Shown here one piece after another: positions 18,536-29,604 of a DNA stretch of 64,000 nucleotides. The position numbers and the translations under genes are program-made. The first letter of the stretch is position 1; the number at the start of each line of letters is the position of its first letter. The notes under the pieces are model-generated. The model was not told the DNA's origin. It did no database searches and saw only the letters and a program-made list of their open reading frames with translations. Where the stretch lies: contig NZ_CP155560.1 in NCBI RefSeq assembly GCF_022095615.2, positions 124,001-188,000 on the forward strand. Reading direction: 5' to 3'. This DNA is from Bacillus thuringiensis (GTDB lineage Bacteria > Bacillota > Bacilli > Bacillales > Bacillaceae_G).

Positions 18536-19535
18536 TTTTGTTCCCCCTGTAACCCCTTAACACGTTGTTGCATATACCTTTCCATTCTAAAGGCATTCCA
18601 CGACATCATTGTAAAATAACGACATTTTTGTTCTGATTTTGATCGTGTTTCAGAATCTATATTTTTATTTGGTATTTAAAATATAGAAAGTATAAAGAAG
18701 AATCATTCGGATTCAATTTTAATAGGCATAATCCTAACATCAAATGTACAAATGTACAATAAAAAAATAAAAAAAATAAAACTATCGACTCTTTTGAAAG
18801 ATAATAAATTAATTGTAGGTATAAATGTGTTTTAGTTTAAGAGTAAATATTGAAGAAGTAATAAAATTTTCATAGTTGAAAAAATAGATAAGTAATTAAT
18901 TTGTGACAGTTATGTGTATAATCAATGCATTTGCATTGATTAGAATTCCACAATTAAATCCTAACGAGACTAAATTTCTATATTTAGCCTAAAGTTTAGG
19001 GGGCTATATTGATGAAATGTATCATTAAATATAGAAATATGTAACGTTTAACACTTGTATTGTAAAATATATTGACATAAGTTAATTTAAATACTAGGTA
19101 CAGGAGCAGTTAATAACAATTCAGTAAAGTACCCTTTAAACGTTTCACCCTAAGAACGTTTATATTTATATAACGAGCACACTGAAGTTTTTTGTTTGTT
19201 CCTGTACCTTATTAGGTAAAAATGACATAATAAATTAATATAATGTTATGGGGGAATTGGATTGTCAATTCTCTTTTTCATATCTTACATTATCAATCTT
19301 TAGATGATTTGTTTAAAGTAAGGATTCACAAGGGAGAAGATGGCCATTCACAAGGGCTATAAAGTTAAGTTGGTTTCAGGTATTTTATAGGAGAATATAT
19401 CTAAGATTAAAGAATTTGTGCGCATTCACCATTTGAATATAAACAGATTATTTAATGTGTTTATTAAGGTTTAGAAAATATGTGTGAATTTTGCCTTGGA
19501 AATGACTTGTTTATATGCTGTATAGCAGAAATATG
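18536..19535. other. 1-kb non-coding stretch with palindromes and a possible structured RNA
   Basis: At 18919-18942 TAATCAATGCA and TGCATTGATTA form a palindrome around TT. At 18974-18986 and 19026-19038 the 13-base arms ATTTCTATATTTA and TAAATATAGAAAT enclose AGGGGG plus an ATG (19012) that opens a ten-codon frame. At 19096-19105 AGGTACAGGA is repeated in inverse form at 19200-19209 around about 95 bases that hold further small inverted repeats. No protein gene is supported, and no known riboswitch signature was recognised. Confidence 0.4.
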
Positions 19536-19580
19536 AAGTCTGGAAGAGACTGATATAATCAGTTTCTTCCAGACTTTTTT
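19536..19580 (+). terminator. Long terminator hairpin before the LPMO gene
   Basis: A 19-20 bp stem (19536-19555 with 19558-19577, one G-T pair) built from AAGTCTGGAAGAGACTGAT, followed by six T. No gene ends close upstream, so it may end the non-coding transcript suggested at 18.9-19.2 kb. Confidence 0.7.
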
Positions 19581-19855
19581 ACTTTAAAATTGTATTTTTT
19601 CTGCATGAGGGTAAATATAATTCTTCAAATTAATATTTGAATTTTTTGTGAAATAAAGCAAGCTTTTTATTCCTCTATTAATACATAATGTTACAAAATA
19701 GAGTTATTGTATTTATTTTATTTTTATATGAGATTAAAAATAATAATAAATGTACCAATGTATGAATGATAATAGTATATTTACTAGTAATTTGTTCGTT
19801 TATCTTTATATTGCTATTATATTAGCGATAACAATAATATATTGGGGGGACAAGA

Positions 19856-21232
19856 ATGAATTTGAAATTTACTTCTAAATTTGAAAGATTAATAAAAAGT
19901 AAAAAAGGAATTGGTGCTTGTGTTTTAGCTGCAGGGGTGACGGCGATTACAATGATTCCTCAAAGTGCGTATGCACATGGATTTGTTGAAAAGCCAACCA
20001 GTCGTGCTGCTTTATGTAGTCAGAATTATGGAGCATTAAATTTGAATTGTGGAAATATAATGTACGAACCTCAAAGTTTAGAAGCGCCTAAAGGATTTCC
20101 AGATGGTGGACCGATTGATGGGAAAATCGCTTCGGCAGGAGGACTGTTTGGAGGAAATCTTGACCAACAAACATCAAATCGCTGGTTCAAAAATACGATT
20201 AAGGGTGGAGCAAATACATTTACATGGAAATATACAGCTGCACATCTTACAAGTAAATGGCATTACTACATTACAAAAAAGGGATGGGATCCTAATAAAC
20301 CATTAACGCGTGCTGAATTAGAGCCAATTGGAACTGTGAAACATGACGGTTCTGCCGCATCAAATAATTTAACACATACAATTAATGTACCAACTGATCG
20401 AAATGGTTATCATGTTATTTTAGCTGTATGGGATGTAGCAGATACGTCAAATGCGTTTTATAATGTAATTGATGTAAATCTAGTAAATAATGAAACTCCA
20501 GATACAGTAGCTCCAAGTCAACCAACTGGATTAAATGCGTCTAAAGTTTCTGCCAATAGTGTTGCACTAACATGGAAGGCCTCTACGGATAATATAGGTG
20601 TAAAAGAATATCAAGTGTTACGCAATGGAGAAGTAATTGATACGATACCAGGTACAACATTTATTGATAAAAAACTAAAAGCAAATACTGAATATACCTA
20701 TACAATAAAGGCATTAGACTCTGCTGGGAACGTATCAAAAGAAAGTGAAGAGCTAAAAGTTAAGACAACAAATGAAGTCCCAGATATAGAAGCTCCGACT
20801 CAACCGAAAGGATTACATAGTATGAGTACAACAGCAACAACTGTTGACTTGATGTGGAGTCCGTCTGAAGATAATGTAGGTGTAGACCATTATATTGTAT
20901 ATAGGGAAAGCGCTGGAGTTATGAGTAAAATTGGGACAACAGATAATACATCCTTTATGGATAAAGAATTAAAGGCTAATACATCGTATAAATATGTAGT
21001 GACGGCGGTTGATTTAGCTGGAAATGAATCTAGTAGAAGTGATATTTTGAATGTAACAACAAAGTCAGAGGATTCCACATATGAAAAATGGGATGCGAGA
21101 AAAGCGTATACTAAAGGTGATAGAGTACTACATGAGGGAAAAGTGTATGAAGCAGTTCAAGATTATCAAGGCAAAGGTGACACAAATTGGATTTTTGCCC
21201 TATCGCTTTGGAAGCCAATTTTAAATAAATGA
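19856..21232 (+). CDS. Chitin-active lytic polysaccharide monooxygenase (AA10), multidomain
   Basis: 458 residues, start ATG 19856 after GGGGGG. A 40-residue signal peptide ends AYA, so mature residue 1 is His41; with His130 (TAAHLTSKWHYYIT) it forms the copper histidine brace of AA10 enzymes. Domains: AA10 at about 41-205; two fibronectin type III modules at about 216-307 (PTGLNASKVSANSVALTWKA) and 314-402; and a C-terminal chitin-binding CBM5/12 at about 410-456 with KWDARKAYTKGDRVLHEGKV and W at the end. It oxidatively cleaves crystalline chitin outside the cell. The order AA10-FnIII-FnIII-CBM5 is the B. cereus group chitin-binding protein. Single gene; a shared bidirectional terminator follows. 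Confidence 0.95.
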   Translation: MNLKFTSKFERLIKSKKGIGACVLAAGVTAITMIPQSAYAHGFVEKPTSRAALCSQNYGALNLNCGNIMYEPQSLEAPKGFPDGGPIDGKIASAGGLFGGNLDQQTSNRWFKNTIKGGANTFTWKYTAAHLTSKWHYYITKKGWDPNKPLTRAELEPIGTVKHDGSAASNNLTHTINVPTDRNGYHVILAVWDVADTSNAFYNVIDVNLVNNETPDTVAPSQPTGLNASKVSANSVALTWKASTDNIGVKEYQVLRNGEVIDTIPGTTFIDKKLKANTEYTYTIKALDSAGNVSKESEELKVKTTNEVPDIEAPTQPKGLHSMSTTATTVDLMWSPSEDNVGVDHYIVYRESAGVMSKIGTTDNTSFMDKELKANTSYKYVVTAVDLAGNESSRSDILNVTTKSEDSTYEKWDARKAYTKGDRVLHEGKVYEAVQDYQGKGDTNWIFALSLWKPILNK

Positions 21233-21366
21233 TAAGTAGGAGAATGTAGTTAACATTTTTTCTTTTTTCTTTGAAAGTAAAGGGTCGTTCCAAATATAAA
21301 TCCCTTAATGGTTTAAATGATATACTAATACATTTAATCTTCATCTAATATTTATGAAATGAAATC

Positions 21367-21406
21367 AAAAAAGAATCCCAGTGGAATACCATTGGGATTC
21401 TTTTTT
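21367..21406. terminator. Bidirectional terminator between LPMO and PI-PLC genes
   Basis: AAAAAAGAATCCCA pairs with TGGGATTCTTTTTT around a short inner stem (GTGG with CCAT), with A and T tracts on the two strands. It serves both convergent genes. Confidence 0.75.
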
Positions 21407-21407
21407 T

Positions 21408-22823
21408 CTAATTTGTAATAGCGTATATTTTCACAGTGAATTTGTTAGTCGCACCAATTGGACTTGCGATATAATATTTAGTATTTGTGTAAGCTTCAGT
21501 CCTAGATCCATGTGAGATATTTTTCCAACGAATAGAATCGGTACCTAGGGAAACATCAATCATTACATTGAAAGAGATAGTAGAAGGATGATCTTTTTCT
21601 GAAGGTTCAATAACCCATTTTAATTCTTTGGTACCTACAGGTAAACTATCAATTTTAAAGTTTTGACTGGATCGATTTTTTTGTCCGGATAAAGGACTAG
21701 ATTCAGATGATATTTGTGAAATTAATATTTCTTTTTCATTTGAATGTATACCATTTAATTTAATGATACTATCAATTAAACCTGGACCGGGAAAATCAGC
21801 TGCGATGATACCAGAATGTTTAATTGCGCCTTGTTGTAAGAGTTCGGTCCCAAGTGTATTCATCCCCCCATAGTATACTTGTCCGTTTCTATCGCGAGGG
21901 AAATCACTCCACGCACTAGTGGAATTCGCTTGAATCAATTTAGGACTACTGTCAGTATTTCTGCTCTCTTTTCCGCTTGCAACAAACCAAGGATATACAT
22001 TATTTAAAAATGCGGCTGCGCCTCCCGTACCACTAAAATGGTTGAGATAAATTTTCCGATTATTAAAGTTAGTATTTGTATTTTGTAGATGGTTTTTTAT
22101 CGCAATCCATTTTGTATATAGTTCGTCTGGTCCGCTTCCAATTTCAAATTTATCTTGTATATTCAAACCTTCGTAATCAATCCCGTACAATTGAGAGGAT
22201 GTAAAGTTTTGTAAGATTACAATTTGCCCGCGGGTATCTCCTAAAGTAGGGTTATTTCTATCTGAAGTTGGTACGGAATTAGGATCCCAAAAATATGAAG
22301 CATTAACGTTTTTATATTTTAAAAATATCTCCTCAAATGATAGAGATCCACTTTCAGGAGTAGTTTCTTCTTTTAAGCGCATTAATATTGTTTCTGTTGG
22401 ATGATCTTTTAAAAATTGAATGGTCTCTTTTAATACATCTTCAAACACAGCTTTTTGATTTACAACGCCATGATACATTGCAAAAGAATCTTTTACACGT
22501 TTAACACGCATATCTACATATCGAATTCCGGAATTTAATTGTTGGGATAGACTCATAGTTTGATTTCTTGTCAAATTTTCATCAAGAAAACTTGCTCCAT
22601 GTAAAGCCATTGTACCATGAGTTCCTGGAATAGATAGTTCACTTAATTTTGTTGAATCTGCTACTTCTGACATCCATGATGGATTTTGATAACCTATATT
22701 GGATTCATAGGAATAACCTGGATGACTATCAGCTAAAATAGTAGATGCTGTACCTAAATTTGCTAGTGTAAAACAAGTGAGGATGCTAACTTTAAAGAAA
22801 TTTTTCATTTTTATTTTGTTCAT
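21408..22823 (-). CDS. Secreted phosphatidylinositol-specific phospholipase C with extra C-terminal domain
   Basis: 471 residues. The signal peptide is cut near residue 32. The PLC-X domain (about 45-345) has the two catalytic histidines, His69 in LSIPGTHGTMALHG and His118 in FAMYHGVVNQ, plus RYVDMRVKRV and the TILMRLKEE strand. It cleaves phosphatidylinositol to diacylglycerol and cyclic inositol phosphate. The classic B. cereus PI-PLC is about 329 residues; here about 120 residues (from QNFKIDSLPVGTKELKW to the end) form an added beta-rich domain, probably for binding. No PlcR box is seen in the promoter region, unlike the classic plcA. It is distinct from the plcA gene and may be its paralogue. 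Confidence 0.88.
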   Translation of the reverse strand: MNKIKMKNFFKVSILTCFTLANLGTASTILADSHPGYSYESNIGYQNPSWMSEVADSTKLSELSIPGTHGTMALHGASFLDENLTRNQTMSLSQQLNSGIRYVDMRVKRVKDSFAMYHGVVNQKAVFEDVLKETIQFLKDHPTETILMRLKEETTPESGSLSFEEIFLKYKNVNASYFWDPNSVPTSDRNNPTLGDTRGQIVILQNFTSSQLYGIDYEGLNIQDKFEIGSGPDELYTKWIAIKNHLQNTNTNFNNRKIYLNHFSGTGGAAAFLNNVYPWFVASGKESRNTDSSPKLIQANSTSAWSDFPRDRNGQVYYGGMNTLGTELLQQGAIKHSGIIAADFPGPGLIDSIIKLNGIHSNEKEILISQISSESSPLSGQKNRSSQNFKIDSLPVGTKELKWVIEPSEKDHPSTISFNVMIDVSLGTDSIRWKNISHGSRTEAYTNTKYYIASPIGATNKFTVKIYAITN

Positions 22824-23051
22824 TTTATCTCTCCTAACCTTTAAACAATAGCTATAATAAGATGGTTTTTTACTATATTTATTGTTTTCTATTCCTAATG
22901 TAATGAATTTTTGTAATTGAAAAAGGGGTAGTGAGCTAACTTGAGATATTATTAGTTTACTGCAATAAATTATATCTAATAGCCAAACGGACTCTTAAAG
23001 AATTGAAGCAAAGATAGATAAAAAACAAGCTTGTTGCTGTATTGCATACAA

Positions 23052-23087
23052 ACAAAACAGAAGCCTTAAAAAGACTTCTATTTTGTG
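23052..23087. terminator. Imperfect hairpin between the PI-PLC promoter and the next gene
   Basis: CAAAACAGAAGCCTT pairs with AAGACTTCTATTTTG with two mismatches around AAA. It may end the minus-strand gene at 23232-23801. Confidence 0.45.
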
Positions 23088-23231
23088 ACATATTATAAAT
23101 GATAAGGTGGTTAACAAACTAAGATAATGTGAGTGAGCGGTAAAAATCTATTTATAGCTGTTTCAGAATTACTTATAACAAGGCTATTTAGGAAAAGTGG
23201 TCCCTACAATGCTAATAAAAATTAAAACATT

Positions 23232-23801
23232 CTACTCATTAAAACTTAGACTAACTACAGTTGCGATAGATTGGGCTGCATGTTCCCAGCTTCCATCTAT
23301 AACTTTACCAATCTGCTGACCAAGTGTATTTAAATCATTTGGATTAACTGGAATTCCATTATACGCAGCAAGAATTGATAAAAGTGGAGCAGCAAATGGT
23401 GTCCAACCACCTCTATCAATATTAAATACAGGCTTATCTACTACCTTTCCATCTTGCACAGTAAACTCATAATAAAATTGGTCATCTGGACGGAAACTTA
23501 AATGATGAGAAATTTGTCCCTTAACATATTTTTTTCCTGCACCTAAATTTACTACTTCTATTTCTTTTACGTTAAATTCATGCTCAAATACTTTTATTTT
23601 TTTGACTTCTGGACCATTTAAGGCAGCATTAACAGCTGTTTCTAAATTATTTTGTGCTAATGGTTGAATACTCATTTGAGCCTCTTTTTGTTGGATAGGA
23701 GTCTCTTTTTCTGCAGCAAACACTGATGTAGTAGATAGTGCGCTTGTAGCTAATGTAGCTGCAAGTGCTGTTGTCATCATGATTTTTCTTTTCATCTTCA
23801 T
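23232..23801 (-). CDS. Exported protein of unknown function
   Basis: 189 residues with a clear signal peptide (MKMKRKIMMTTALAATLATS, cut after SVFA at about residue 29). The mature part has a basic/aromatic middle (IKVFEHEFNVKEIEVVNLGAGKKYVKGQISHHLSFRPDD) that looks beta-stranded. It ends with a hydrophobic, glycine-rich region (FAAPLLSILAAYNGIPVNPNDLNTLGQQIGKVI) that could be amphipathic. I do not recognise the family. The C-terminal stretch could interact with membranes, as in small toxins or bacteriocins, but that is only a guess. Single gene. Confidence 0.5.
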   Translation of the reverse strand: MKMKRKIMMTTALAATLATSALSTTSVFAAEKETPIQQKEAQMSIQPLAQNNLETAVNAALNGPEVKKIKVFEHEFNVKEIEVVNLGAGKKYVKGQISHHLSFRPDDQFYYEFTVQDGKVVDKPVFNIDRGGWTPFAAPLLSILAAYNGIPVNPNDLNTLGQQIGKVIDGSWEHAAQSIATVVSLSFNE

Positions 23802-24204
23802 AGTTTTTCTTCCTCTCTTAAAGTTTTGATATATAATCTTTTAAAGACTGACATTGTGCAACATTTTATTTCATAATGCACAAAAAACTAAAGATTATGT
23901 GGAATTATGTCAGAGAATTAAAATTAATTATATATGTATTTTAGATGATATCTATCTACACATATTTTTTCAATTTTTCGACAAATGTAATGATAATGAC
24001 TTCTTAAGAGTCAATTTAGTACCTTGTTTATCTATAGAAATCCTATAAATAAGCTAATTTCATAGTGAATGTAATATATTTGATATCAAATGTCTTACAT
24101 AATTCTATAAAATTTCACAATTTTTTCTTTTAAAGAATGGAGTAATAGGGATTTTAACCACAAGGGATGCGGGAATAGCCTAATCAATTAGAGTTTGATA
24201 GAAC

Positions 24205-24256
24205 TCTTTTCTTAGGAATCCCTCACTTCTAAATGAAGTGAAAGAGGGGGGGATTC
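24205..24256 (+). mobile_element. Possible IS200/IS605-type right-end remnant
   Basis: GAATCCCTCACTTC and TAAATGAAGTG form a small hairpin followed by AAAGAGGGGGGATTC. GGAATCCC...hairpin...GGGATTCAA is the usual look of the right ends that follow tnpB genes in Bacillus IS200/IS605 elements. No tnpB frame precedes it, so at most this is a scar. Confidence 0.3.
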
Positions 24257-24271
24257 AAGGGGAGTAAGCTT

Positions 24272-24370
24272 TTGAAGGGATTTTTAACTGTAATAATTGA
24301 TCCATTAACTGTTTCTTTTCTTGCTGGAATGCTAGCTTATTATATTAATGAGAAAGAATCAAAGTTATGA
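24272..24370 (+). CDS. 32-residue single-span membrane peptide
   Basis: TTG 24272 follows AAGGGGAG by about 8 bases. The product, LKGFLTVIIDPLTVSFLAGM then LAYYINEKESKL, is one hydrophobic segment with a charged tail. Short peptides of this shape include type I toxins and small membrane regulators; I cannot assign a family. It directly follows the hairpin at 24205-24256, which may belong to its leader. Confidence 0.35.
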   Translation: MKGFLTVIIDPLTVSFLAGMLAYYINEKESKL

Positions 24371-24470
24371 TGTATTGAAAGAAAAGAGAAAAGAGCGTAA
24401 TAATATTTCGAACATTGGTTGAATTTTCAAGGTTAGAAATAATATTCCAAACCTTGAAATAACAGGTGAA

Positions 24471-24500
24471 AATAATAAACACTCTCGTAGGAGTGCTTAT
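24471..24500 (-). terminator. Terminator overlapping the lipoprotein gene end
   Basis: AATAAACACTC and GAGTGCTTATT flank a short loop; the stop codon of the minus-strand lipoprotein lies at its right edge. Confidence 0.5.
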
Positions 24501-24922
24501 TCAAATTCGATTTCTGTTTTACCATCTGATGTGAAGTATCTTATGGTTGTTTTGTCGTATTCTTGCAAGCCACTCTGCGCAACGGCGTCTTTTAACTTTG
24601 TTCTCGTTCTGTAGCCAAAATTTTTCCGTAAGCCTTCGTCAGCATTTGATAATGCTGTTTTGTCAACGAAAACATATAAGACATACAAGTTATTTTCTTT
24701 ATTTAATTCAACTGCTGTTACAGTACCACCGAAATATTCTATAATCTCTTTGGTTCTACGTTCAGTACTTTTCGTCATTCGTGTCTGCTCATCTTTTGGT
24801 TGTTCTGTTTTCACCGTTGTTTGTTGTGTTTTTGGCTGCTCCTTTTGAACCATTTCTTTTTCGCCGCAAGCTGCTAACATTACAACCGATAAACCAACTA
24901 CTAATACTGATTTCTTCATCAT
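24497..24922 (-). CDS. Small lipoprotein of unknown function
   Basis: 141 residues; AGGAGG is 6 bases upstream of the ATG pair. The lipobox LAAC-G gives Cys at about residue 19. A linker rich in Gln, Lys and Thr (residues 22-50) precedes a compact domain (about 55-141: KEIIEYFGGTVTAVELNKEN, YVLYVFVDKTAL, YRTRTKLKDAV, TTIRYFTSDGKTEIEF). The alternating strand pattern suggests a small alpha/beta fold. The family is not recognised. Single gene with its own terminator. Confidence 0.6.
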   Translation of the reverse strand: MMKKSVLVVGLSVVMLAACGEKEMVQKEQPKTQQTTVKTEQPKDEQTRMTKSTERRTKEIIEYFGGTVTAVELNKENNLYVLYVFVDKTALSNADEGLRKNFGYRTRTKLKDAVAQSGLQEYDKTTIRYFTSDGKTEIEFE

Positions 24923-25128
24923 CTAAACCCTCCTAATAATAATATCTAAATATTAGAATACAATGAAATTTATTGCTGGATATGGAGTGACATGTAATGC
25001 TTGTCGTGGGTATGAATTATGTGATGTCACCTATTGTAACAGTTAAAATGTTAGTACTTATCTTTCTTAATGACATTATATATTTGGCTTCGTGAAAAGC
25101 ATTTTAATAGATTGTTTTAGCTTAATAT

Positions 25129-25164
25129 AAAAAGAGGACGCATTATTATTTACGTCCTCTTTTT
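25129..25164 (-). terminator. Terminator of the ntdR-like gene
   Basis: AAAAAGAGGACG (25129-25140) pairs perfectly with CGTCCTCTTTTT (25153-25164). Confidence 0.75.
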
Positions 25165-25202
25165 ATATATTAGATAAATTTAAGCAGAAACTTTTATTTT
25201 AA

Positions 25203-26192
25203 TTATGTAGATTCACGAATAATTAAGTTAGTAGGATATTCAATAATTTTACGTTTAATAGATTCATCTGTATTTATATATATTAGTATCTCGTTAACGG
25301 TTCGTTTACTCAGTTTAACAATTGGAATATCAATAGTACTAATTGCTGGGGATGTAACTGTACAAATTAATTGATTATCATAACCACAAACAGCTAAGTC
25401 AGTTGGAATAGAATACCCTTTAATAGTAGCTCCTTTAATGACTCCAGCAGCAACTTGATCATTTCCTGTAAATAATGCAGTAGGTTTATCTTTTAATTTA
25501 TCTAGCTTCTCAAAAATTCTAAACCCATCATTAATAGTAATTGCATCGCCAAATAGCCATTTTTTATTGAATGGTAATTGTTTTTCTTTTAAGGCATGCA
25601 GATAACCTTGTTGGCGTTTTAATTGTGCTTGACTATTAAGAGAATCAAAACAAAAGCCAATTTTTTTATGACCTTTGCTTATTAAATGTTTAACAGCTTT
25701 GTATCCAGCTTCAAATTCATCGTAACAAATTATCGGAATAGGTGCATTTTCCTCATACTCATTACAAAGTATTATGGGCCCATATGCTAAATAATGCTCT
25801 ATATTTTCCCAACTATTTTCTAGGGATGCGAGAATTACACCATCTACAGCCTTATTCTTTAGTAAGGAAAGTAATTCAAGTTCAATTTTTTTCTCATAAA
25901 AAGTCTGATAAATTAGCAATTTGTAATTATGCTTTAATAATTCTTTAGAAATTTCTCTAGCTAATTTTCCGAAAAAGGGATGATCTATATTGGGAATTGA
26001 TAGTGCAATGGTTTGTGTCTTATTTATCCTAAGATTCCTTGCAATAGAACTAGGAGTATAGTTGAATTCTTGCATAACTTTTATTATTTTCTCACGTTTT
26101 TCTGAATTTACATAAGGATGATTATTTAGAACTCTTGAAACCGTAGCATTTGATACATTACATAATTTAGCTATTTCATTAATTGTTACCAT
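25203..26192 (-). CDS. ntdR: LacI-family regulator of the kanosamine locus (NtdR/KabR-like)
   Basis: 329 residues, the same length as B. subtilis NtdR. The N-terminal HTH is MVTINEIAKLCNVSNATVSRVLNNHPYV, with the hinge helix SSIARNLRINKTQ, then a periplasmic-binding-protein-like sensor domain (TALFTGNDQVAAGV, CGYDNQLICTVTSPAISTID). It is divergent from the ntdABC genes with 98 bases between, which include a LacI-type palindrome. In B. subtilis NtdR activates ntdABC and glcP in response to neotrehalosadiamine; the same arrangement here suggests the same role. In B. cereus UW85 the corresponding locus is called kab. Confidence 0.85.
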   Translation of the reverse strand: MVTINEIAKLCNVSNATVSRVLNNHPYVNSEKREKIIKVMQEFNYTPSSIARNLRINKTQTIALSIPNIDHPFFGKLAREISKELLKHNYKLLIYQTFYEKKIELELLSLLKNKAVDGVILASLENSWENIEHYLAYGPIILCNEYEENAPIPIICYDEFEAGYKAVKHLISKGHKKIGFCFDSLNSQAQLKRQQGYLHALKEKQLPFNKKWLFGDAITINDGFRIFEKLDKLKDKPTALFTGNDQVAAGVIKGATIKGYSIPTDLAVCGYDNQLICTVTSPAISTIDIPIVKLSKRTVNEILIYINTDESIKRKIIEYPTNLIIREST

Positions 26193-26217
26193 AGAGAAAC
26201 CCTCCGTAAAAAATATG

Positions 26218-26248
26218 TTGACATGTAATCGATAACATAAAATATAGT
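26218..26248 (+). promoter_or_regulatory. Promoter and LacI-type operator of ntdABC
   Basis: TTGACA (26218-26223) is followed after 17 bases by AATATAGT. Between them lies ATGTAATCGATAACAT (26223-26238), a near-perfect 16-bp palindrome centred on CG as in LacI-family operators. A regulator bound there would sit across the spacer. Confidence 0.65.
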
Positions 26249-26284
26249 CTACTCATGATTTTCAAAATAATTTCTTAGAGGTGA

Positions 26285-28463
<2,179 letters not shown>

Positions 28464-28480
28464 AAGGGGATGTTCATATA

Positions 28481-29530
28481 ATGAATATTGGAATTATAGG
28501 TGCAGGAAGTATTGCAAGAGCTCATTCTAGAGCATTATCAACTGTTGATAATTGTAAATTAGTTGGAGTGTATGATGTTAATTATGAGAATGCCGATAAA
28601 TTGATAGGGGATTTTGGTGGGAAGGTTTTTAATAGCTATGAAGATTTACTAGAAGTAGTTGATGGGGTAATAATATCTTCCCCGAATTTTTGTCATAAAT
28701 CTCAAGCTGTTCAGGCGTTATTAAAAAACAAACATGTGTTATGTGAAAAGCCAATGGCAATCTCTTGTGAAGAAGCAAAATATATGATGACAATAGCAAA
28801 AAATACTAATTTAGTCGCTTCAATGGGGTTTAACTATCGCTACTTATCCTATGTTAAGGCTTTAAAACAATTAATTCAAAATGAAGAATTAGGGGAAATA
28901 GTAGTGATAAGATTGCATTTTAAAAAGAATAGCGCTTTTAGGAGAACTTCGTTTACTTGGCGAGATGATTTTCAAAGTAATAAAACTAGTGGGGCCTTGG
29001 GAGATTTGGGGATCCATCTAATAGACTTACTATGGTTTTTGTTCGAGAGTGATTTTAGAGAGGATACCGTTCGTACTAAAATTAAAACAAATGTTAAGGA
29101 AAAAGAAAGTAAACCAGTATTTGTTGATGACTATGCTGAGGTGTATGGCCAATTGAACAATAAGGTTTTTGTTAATATTACAACATCTAAAAGTTCGTTT
29201 CTTGACGATTGTGGTTTTAGTATAGAGGTAATAGGTACGAAGAAAGAATATAAGTATTCTTCTAAAGAACCAAATAAATATGTACTCTTTGATGGATTGG
29301 AAAAATATGAAATCCCATTACCATTACCTTTACTAGTCGATCCAGAAAATGAGATTTTTGAATGGTCTGATTCTTTTAGAAATGAAATTATAGAATGGGC
29401 AAAGGCTGCGGAAGGTGGCCCTAAAAAGTCTGTAGCAACATTTGAAGATGGATTTCGTTCACAAGTTATATTGGATATGTTTTTTGATAAAAGCAGTAGT
29501 AATAAAGAACAATCTGTAGCAACTATTTAG
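28481..29530 (+). CDS. ntdC: Glucose-6-phosphate 3-dehydrogenase
   Basis: 349 residues, GFO/IDH/MocA family. The Rossmann start GIIGAGSIARAHSRAL is followed by VLCEKPMAISCEEAK with the catalytic-site EKP lysine, NYRYL, and GDLGIHLIDLLW with the D-x-x-x-H pair. It oxidises glucose-6-phosphate at C3 with NAD to the unstable 3-oxo sugar used by NtdA, so it carries out the first step although it is third in order. AGGGGA precedes the ATG. A terminator-like hairpin follows before the transporter gene. UW85 name: kabC. Confidence 0.92.
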   Translation: MNIGIIGAGSIARAHSRALSTVDNCKLVGVYDVNYENADKLIGDFGGKVFNSYEDLLEVVDGVIISSPNFCHKSQAVQALLKNKHVLCEKPMAISCEEAKYMMTIAKNTNLVASMGFNYRYLSYVKALKQLIQNEELGEIVVIRLHFKKNSAFRRTSFTWRDDFQSNKTSGALGDLGIHLIDLLWFLFESDFREDTVRTKIKTNVKEKESKPVFVDDYAEVYGQLNNKVFVNITTSKSSFLDDCGFSIEVIGTKKEYKYSSKEPNKYVLFDGLEKYEIPLPLPLLVDPENEIFEWSDSFRNEIIEWAKAAEGGPKKSVATFEDGFRSQVILDMFFDKSSSNKEQSVATI

Positions 29531-29539
29531 TTTTATGGT

Positions 29540-29580
29540 AAAAACAGGGGTTTAGAACATTTACTTAAATCCCTGTTTTT
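29540..29580 (+). terminator. Hairpin between ntdC and the MFS gene
   Basis: AAAAACAGGG (29540-29549) pairs with CCCTGTTTTT (29571-29580). With only 74 bases between genes it probably reduces but may not abolish read-through into the transporter. Confidence 0.6.
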
Positions 29581-29604
29581 ATTTTGGATTGGAGTTGAGA
29601 AAAG

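Noticed and set aside
23854..24048. 64-codon plus-strand frame
   Set aside because: No ribosome site, low-complexity residues and no similarity recognised; likely chance in AT-rich DNA.
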